From: Candidatus Zipacnadia bacterium
GTDB taxonomy: Bacteria; Armatimonadota; Zipacnadia; Zipacnadales; UBA5352
Assembly: GCA_029821635.1 (NCBI GenBank)
Contig: JALGSW010000006.1
Location: 1 to 53,574 of the forward strand
DNA length: 53,574 bases
Direction of reading: 5' to 3'
The first letter of the stretch is position 1. Each line of letters opens with the position of its first letter. The notes below the pieces were generated by a model that ran no database searches, had not been told where the DNA came from, and saw only the letters and a list, made by a program, of their open reading frames with translations. The position numbers and the translations under genes were made by a program. Shown here piece by piece: positions 49,313 through 53,574 of the stretch.

Positions 49313-50446
49313 ATGATCACGCCGCGTGAGAACCTCCTGCGGGTGCTCAATCACGAGGTCCCGGCGTGGCTGCCGGTCGCCGGGCATTGCGACCCCTACA
49401 ACCGCCCGAGCCGCGAGGGCATGGACCCCGCGCTCGAAGCAGCCATTGGCGAGGTCCGCTGGCGCGGCGACGCGACCGTCGTGCTCTCGCGCTACCTCGG
49501 CCTCGATATCATGGACTGGTTCGGCATGTCGCTGCGCATCAGCCGGCGGCGCGTCACCGTGGAGCAGCAGACCGAGGGCGACGTCACCACGCGGCACTGG
49601 ACCACCCCCGAAGGCGATCTGCACGAGACCGTCCGCGCCTGCCGCGACATCACGGGCGCGGTCTCGAGCAACTGGACCGAGCACCCGGTGAAGACCGCCG
49701 CCGACCTGCCGGCCCTCGCCGCGATCTTCGAGGACGAGGTCATCGAACCCGACCCGGAGGGCATCGCGCGCACCAGCCAACGCCGCGAGCTGATCGGCGA
49801 TGATGGGCTGGTGATGGGCACGATGCCCGGAACGCCACTGGGGATGATGGTGCGGGTCTACTCCGGCGTCGCGGCGCTCGCATACATGTGGATGGACGCG
49901 CGCGAGGAGCTGCGCGAGCTGTTCGCGGTCATGGAGCGCAACTACCTGCAGCGCCTGGCGGTGGGCGCGCAGATGGACGTTGACGCCATCGTGAGCGTCG
50001 ATGACACCTCGACCACCGCCATCTCCCCCACGATGTTCGAGGCCTGCAACGTCGATCTGACCACCACGCGCGCCCGGGCGGCGCACGCGGCGGGCAAGCA
50101 CTACTTCCACCACTCCTGCGGTCTGATCCGCGACCTGCTGCCGCTCTACAGGCGGACAGAGATGGACGCGGTCCACGCCTTCACGATCCCGCCGACAGGC
50201 GACGTGACGGTCGCTGAGGGGCGCGCTGCGCTGGGCGATCGTATCACGATCATCGCCAGCGTGGAGCAGCTCTCCGGGCCGATGGACGATCGCCTTGCGG
50301 TCCGCGAGAGTATCCATCGGATGATCGACGAGGCCCGCCCGTGGGATCACTTCATCCTGAACGTAGCCGGCTACCCGCACCGCACGGTTGAGCAGATGCG
50401 CTTCGTGGTGGACTGCTGCCGCGAGGTCGGCGGCGGGCCGGGGTAG
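49313..50446 (+). CDS. Uroporphyrinogen-decarboxylase (URO-D) family protein
   Basis: AGKHYFHHSCGLIRDLLPLYRRTEMDAVHAFTIPPTGDVTVAEGRAALGDRITIIASVEQLSG. Confidence 0.8.
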   Translation: MITPRENLLRVLNHEVPAWLPVAGHCDPYNRPSREGMDPALEAAIGEVRWRGDATVVLSRYLGLDIMDWFGMSLRISRRRVTVEQQTEGDVTTRHWTTPEGDLHETVRACRDITGAVSSNWTEHPVKTAADLPALAAIFEDEVIEPDPEGIARTSQRRELIGDDGLVMGTMPGTPLGMMVRVYSGVAALAYMWMDAREELRELFAVMERNYLQRLAVGAQMDVDAIVSVDDTSTTAISPTMFEACNVDLTTTRARAAHAAGKHYFHHSCGLIRDLLPLYRRTEMDAVHAFTIPPTGDVTVAEGRAALGDRITIIASVEQLSGPMDDRLAVRESIHRMIDEARPWDHFILNVAGYPHRTVEQMRFVVDCCREVGGGPG

Positions 50447-50469
50447 GCACTGCCCTTGCCGTTCGTGGC

Positions 50470-50532
50470 GCAGGCTTTCCAGCCTGCGGTCGTTAGCCGT
50501 CATCCGTTTGTAGGACGGGCATCCTGCCCGTC
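50470..50532. repeat. Two adjacent REP-like hairpins (GCAGGCT-TTCC-AGCCTGC and GACGGGCA-TCC-TGCCCGTC)
   Basis: Perfect 7- and 8-bp inverted repeats between convergent genes; second nearly identical to 96-114. Confidence 0.65.
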
Positions 50533-50557
50533 TGCTGTTGCTGCGTCCGATCACCCG

Positions 50558-51925
50558 TCAATGCTGGCGCCAGACTTCATCGTCTCCGTACCCCGATTGA
50601 GCGCCTCCGAACCAGTCAACATACCCGTTGGCCCCCACACTAAGCAGCATGCGCCCGGCCCCGTCCGGGTAGTACCTCAACGGTCCGCCCGTGAACGGAT
50701 CGGTCGTGACGTCGCTATCAGGGGGCAGTCGCAGGTCCGACAGCCTGTTCGGGTACACCCCATGCTCGCCCTTGTACGCGATCAACGCGAGAGCCGTGCG
50801 GAACATGTTCACCCTCGCTGCGTAGCGGCAAGAGCGAGTGAGGCCGCGGTGCTCGATGTCGTCGGTCCAGATGCAGTAGGCAGGCTGGAACTGCTCCGCC
50901 CACTTCCCCACTCTCCGAATTAGCCCCGCGAACGGCCCGTTTCCCGAGTGCCGCGAGGGCCTTGGCACGATCGCGCCCGTCTCTGTCTCCCGGAGGCAGT
51001 ACCCGATCTGCTCCAGGCACGCCAGTTCGTCTGCGTTTCTCAGGGGGCGCAGAATCGTTGCGCCGTAGTTCCCGAGAATGAACCGTTGGAGCGGCTTCAG
51101 CATCTCCGGGTTCCCTCCAGGCGCCAGTGCGGTAGGGTCGTGTGCACTCCGCGAGAAGGCGTCGATCAGTTCCGTGCGCAGCAGCAGAAGCTCCTCCCGC
51201 GCGTGCAGGGCGGTGTCCGGGGCCGAGACCACGGCCACCACTTGCCGCGCAGTGGCGGGCGACACGGTGCTTTCGTCCAGGACAATCCATCCCCAGCGGC
51301 AGCCCGCGTGCCTCAGCCCGTCGGCAAGCCGGCCCATGCGTGGATCGGCATCAACCTGCGACGCGAGCCGGAGGGTGACGGCGACCCACTGCAGGGCCTC
51401 GTCACCGTCGCCATCGGCAACGCACACCATGGTCTTCGCCAGTAGCCAGGGAAGGACATCGTCGATGACCGCGGCGGCCGGGGGCTTCGCGTCCCCGGAC
51501 GGGTCATCGCCAGCGACGGCCAACGGCTTCGCGGACTCGCGCCGGATCTCGTTGAGTGCCTGCACCACGTCGGGGCGCGCGAGAACGCGCCGCGCGGCCT
51601 TCTCCAGTGACAGGCTGAACGCGTACTCATCCAGCGTCCGCCCCTCACCGGGACGAGCGAAAGTCAGGCGATCGCGACGATCCGCGCGGTGACGGTAGTA
51701 CCGCGCATACACCAGCGCCGCATTCTGCTCATCGGGGACCTCCGGAGGCACGATCTCGTCGAGCGACACCGGCTCCCCAGCATCCCGGATGCGCTGCAGT
51801 TCAGTCGCGAGGTCGCGCTCGGTGCGCCAGTAGAGGTAGCCCCAGGCGATGAACGGCACGCCCACCAACGCGACCGCGATCCAGGTGGTCACGCGCAGTG
51901 CTCGCGAGCGTCGCCAGAGGGTCAT
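50558..51925 (-). CDS. Membrane-anchored protein of unknown function with GspG/pseudopilin-like C-terminal motif
   Basis: N-terminal TM VTTWIAVALVGVPFIAWGYLYW; C-terminal YKGEHGVYPNRLSDLRL...DPFTGGPLRYYPDGAGRMLLSVGANGYVDW. Confidence 0.6.
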   Translation of the reverse strand: MTLWRRSRALRVTTWIAVALVGVPFIAWGYLYWRTERDLATELQRIRDAGEPVSLDEIVPPEVPDEQNAALVYARYYRHRADRRDRLTFARPGEGRTLDEYAFSLSLEKAARRVLARPDVVQALNEIRRESAKPLAVAGDDPSGDAKPPAAAVIDDVLPWLLAKTMVCVADGDGDEALQWVAVTLRLASQVDADPRMGRLADGLRHAGCRWGWIVLDESTVSPATARQVVAVVSAPDTALHAREELLLLRTELIDAFSRSAHDPTALAPGGNPEMLKPLQRFILGNYGATILRPLRNADELACLEQIGYCLRETETGAIVPRPSRHSGNGPFAGLIRRVGKWAEQFQPAYCIWTDDIEHRGLTRSCRYAARVNMFRTALALIAYKGEHGVYPNRLSDLRLPPDSDVTTDPFTGGPLRYYPDGAGRMLLSVGANGYVDWFGGAQSGYGDDEVWRQH

Positions 51926-51994
51926 CGGCGTCCCCCGAAGGTAGAGCGTCCGTTACACGGCACAGGCCGCCGCGGAGGGCGTCCGCACCACGGG

Positions 51995-53574
51995 CTACTC
52001 CCCCGGCACGATCTGCAGGTCGTCGATGTAGGCCGTGACCACCGCGCTGGTGTAGCTGTGGATCCACAGGTCCATGTTCGTGGCGCCCGCGGGCGTCTCG
52101 AAGGCGAACTCGAAGGGCGCCCACTCCCCCACCGGGCCCTCCAGCGACCCCACCGCGTCGATGTAGCCTAGATCGTTGGTCCGTTCGTTCAGGAGGGCGC
52201 CCGCGTCGTCGTAGAAGCGCATATACATCCCCACGCCCGAGCCGCTCACGTGTTGCGCCTGCCCGCGCAGCAGCCATCGCCCCGCGCCCTCGACCGCGAT
52301 GCGCCCGGAGGTCACGTTCGAGCCCGCCGCGTCGCTGTCATCGACAATCTTCAGCGAGTGCTCCCCCACCGCCGCCTGCTCGTCGCTGATCGTGCCCTGC
52401 GAGTTCTCGGGGATCGACCAGCCGTCCGCGCCCAGCGCGAAGTCGCCGTTGAAGAGCATGCTTGCGCCCTTGAGGCCGAAGTCGCGGATCGGCGTGACGG
52501 TCACCGTCACCGTCGCCTCCGAGACCGGCTCGCTCAGCCGGATCCCGAGGCGCGTGGGTTGGGCCTTCGCGTCCTCATGGATCTCATCGACCACGAGTTC
52601 CCACGCCGCGCCGCCGGTGTCCACGCGCACGTTCGCCGCGCGGCTGCCGTCGCGCACGAGCAGCGTGTCATCGTCCACGCGCTCCCACGAGCCATCGGTG
52701 ATCAGCGCCGTCTCGAAGCTCTGCGGCTCGGCGAACGCGACCGTGTCGGTGATCGTGAGCGTCCCGTCGCCCGCGCGCTCGTAGACGAACGCGCGCTCAA
52801 GCTTCGTGAGCGCGGGGACGTCGTAGGCGGCGCTCAGATCGAGCGTCAGCGCGTCCCGCGCGTCGGTGAAGTCGCTCGCGAGGACAGTGGCCTTCGCATC
52901 GCGGCCGGTACGCTGGAGCTGGCCCGCGACCACCGGCACCGGATGTCCCCACGAGTTGAGCAGGTTGCTCTCGTAGCGGAGGCTACTGAAGGTGCGCGCG
53001 GTGTAGACCTCGCTGCCCGGATCGAGCAGCACCGCGCGGTCCTGCACGACCGCCACGTAGGAGCCGACATCGTTGTGGTTGTGGTGCTCGGCGTTGCTGC
53101 CGCCCTTGAGCGCCACACCGAGCAGGCAGTCGCTGTCGGGCTCGGGGCGGCTGACGAGGATGCCCGCGTCGTTGAACCACGCGCGCAGCGGCGAGCCGAG
53201 GTCCGCGCCATCGAGGGTCACGCCCTTGCCGGCGGAGTTCGGGAAGGCGAAGATCGTCGCGTTCGACAGATCGCTGCCGAGCGCGGACGCGGCGCTCACC
53301 TCGGAGTACGCGCTCAGGCCGAGGCCGTAGCGGCTGTTGAGGTAGTACATCCAGCGGCTGTCGGGGCGAGCGTTGATCGCGCAGTCGGCGAAGGCGGGCG
53401 CGACGCCGCCGATGATCTGGATGCGCGCGCCGAAGGTCGCGGGGGCGGCGACGCCCGGCCGGGCCATGAAGTCCACGCCGCCATCGGTCGCCTGGTAGAT
53501 CGTCTCGGCGAGCAGGATGTAGTTGCCGAAGCCGTAGTTCCAGTAGCCCAGGCCTTCGGTGCAGTAGCCATCGG
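51995..53574 (-). CDS. Heparinase II/III-like protein with C-terminal carbohydrate-binding-like domain (truncated at window end)
   Basis: Minus-strand frame open to window edge: DGYCTEGLGYWNYGFGNYILLAETIYQATDGGVDFM..., NAEHHNHNDVGSYVAVVQDRAVLLDPG. Confidence 0.75.
   Translation of the reverse strand, partial: DGYCTEGLGYWNYGFGNYILLAETIYQATDGGVDFMARPGVAAPATFGARIQIIGGVAPAFADCAINARPDSRWMYYLNSRYGLGLSAYSEVSAASALGSDLSNATIFAFPNSAGKGVTLDGADLGSPLRAWFNDAGILVSRPEPDSDCLLGVALKGGSNAEHHNHNDVGSYVAVVQDRAVLLDPGSEVYTARTFSSLRYESNLLNSWGHPVPVVAGQLQRTGRDAKATVLASDFTDARDALTLDLSAAYDVPALTKLERAFVYERAGDGTLTITDTVAFAEPQSFETALITDGSWERVDDDTLLVRDGSRAANVRVDTGGAAWELVVDEIHEDAKAQPTRLGIRLSEPVSEATVTVTVTPIRDFGLKGASMLFNGDFALGADGWSIPENSQGTISDEQAAVGEHSLKIVDDSDAAGSNVTSGRIAVEGAGRWLLRGQAQHVSGSGVGMYMRFYDDAGALLNERTNDLGYIDAVGSLEGPVGEWAPFEFAFETPAGATNMDLWIHSYTSAVVTAYIDDLQIVPGE

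Noticed and set aside
50461-50560. Possible CRISPR array from closely spaced palindromes
   Set aside because: Only two non-identical hairpins with no regular spacer pattern; REP-like instead. No CRISPR array seen anywhere

Overview
High-GC bacterial chromosome segment, packed with genes for complex-glycan turnover: DUF4091/GH123-like, FGly-type sulfatase, SGNH hydrolase, GH29 fucosidase, two heparinase II/III-like proteins, a LamG-type putative glycosidase, a neutral-ceramidase-like protein, and Gfo/Idh/MocA plus URO-D-family enzymes. The prepilin signature [47 protein letters not shown] suggests Armatimonadota or a relative (inference only). Main accessory features: (1) a two-gene Hachiman (HamA DUF1837 nuclease + HamB SF2 helicase) antiphage operon at 28.19-31.17 kb, of visibly lower GC, with its own promoter and inverted REP-like hairpins on both sides; (2) a REP-associated HUH/Y1 transposase (RAYT) at 34.06-34.60 kb flanked by ~35-nt near-perfect inverted REP sequences, with a related solitary REP beside the Hachiman operon; (3) a ~205-bp REPIN-like intergenic element at 38.0-38.2 kb made of two inverted hairpin units with constant outer arms and different but still self-complementary inner stems, plus a degraded third unit at 32.5 kb; (4) two spore-photoproduct-lyase-like radical SAM paralogs that share a C-X11-C-X3-C-X2-C ... 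CXC signature and are probably not DNA photolesion enzymes; (5) a tandem pair of small TM + zinc-ribbon proteins; (6) an atypical HPr-kinase/PEPCK-like P-loop protein; and (7) an apparently exported SIS-fold-like protein. Hachiman is a described system. The less described candidates are the SPL-like paralogs, the variable-stem repeat family and the TM/zinc-ribbon pair. All family calls are from reading motifs by eye; no searches were run.
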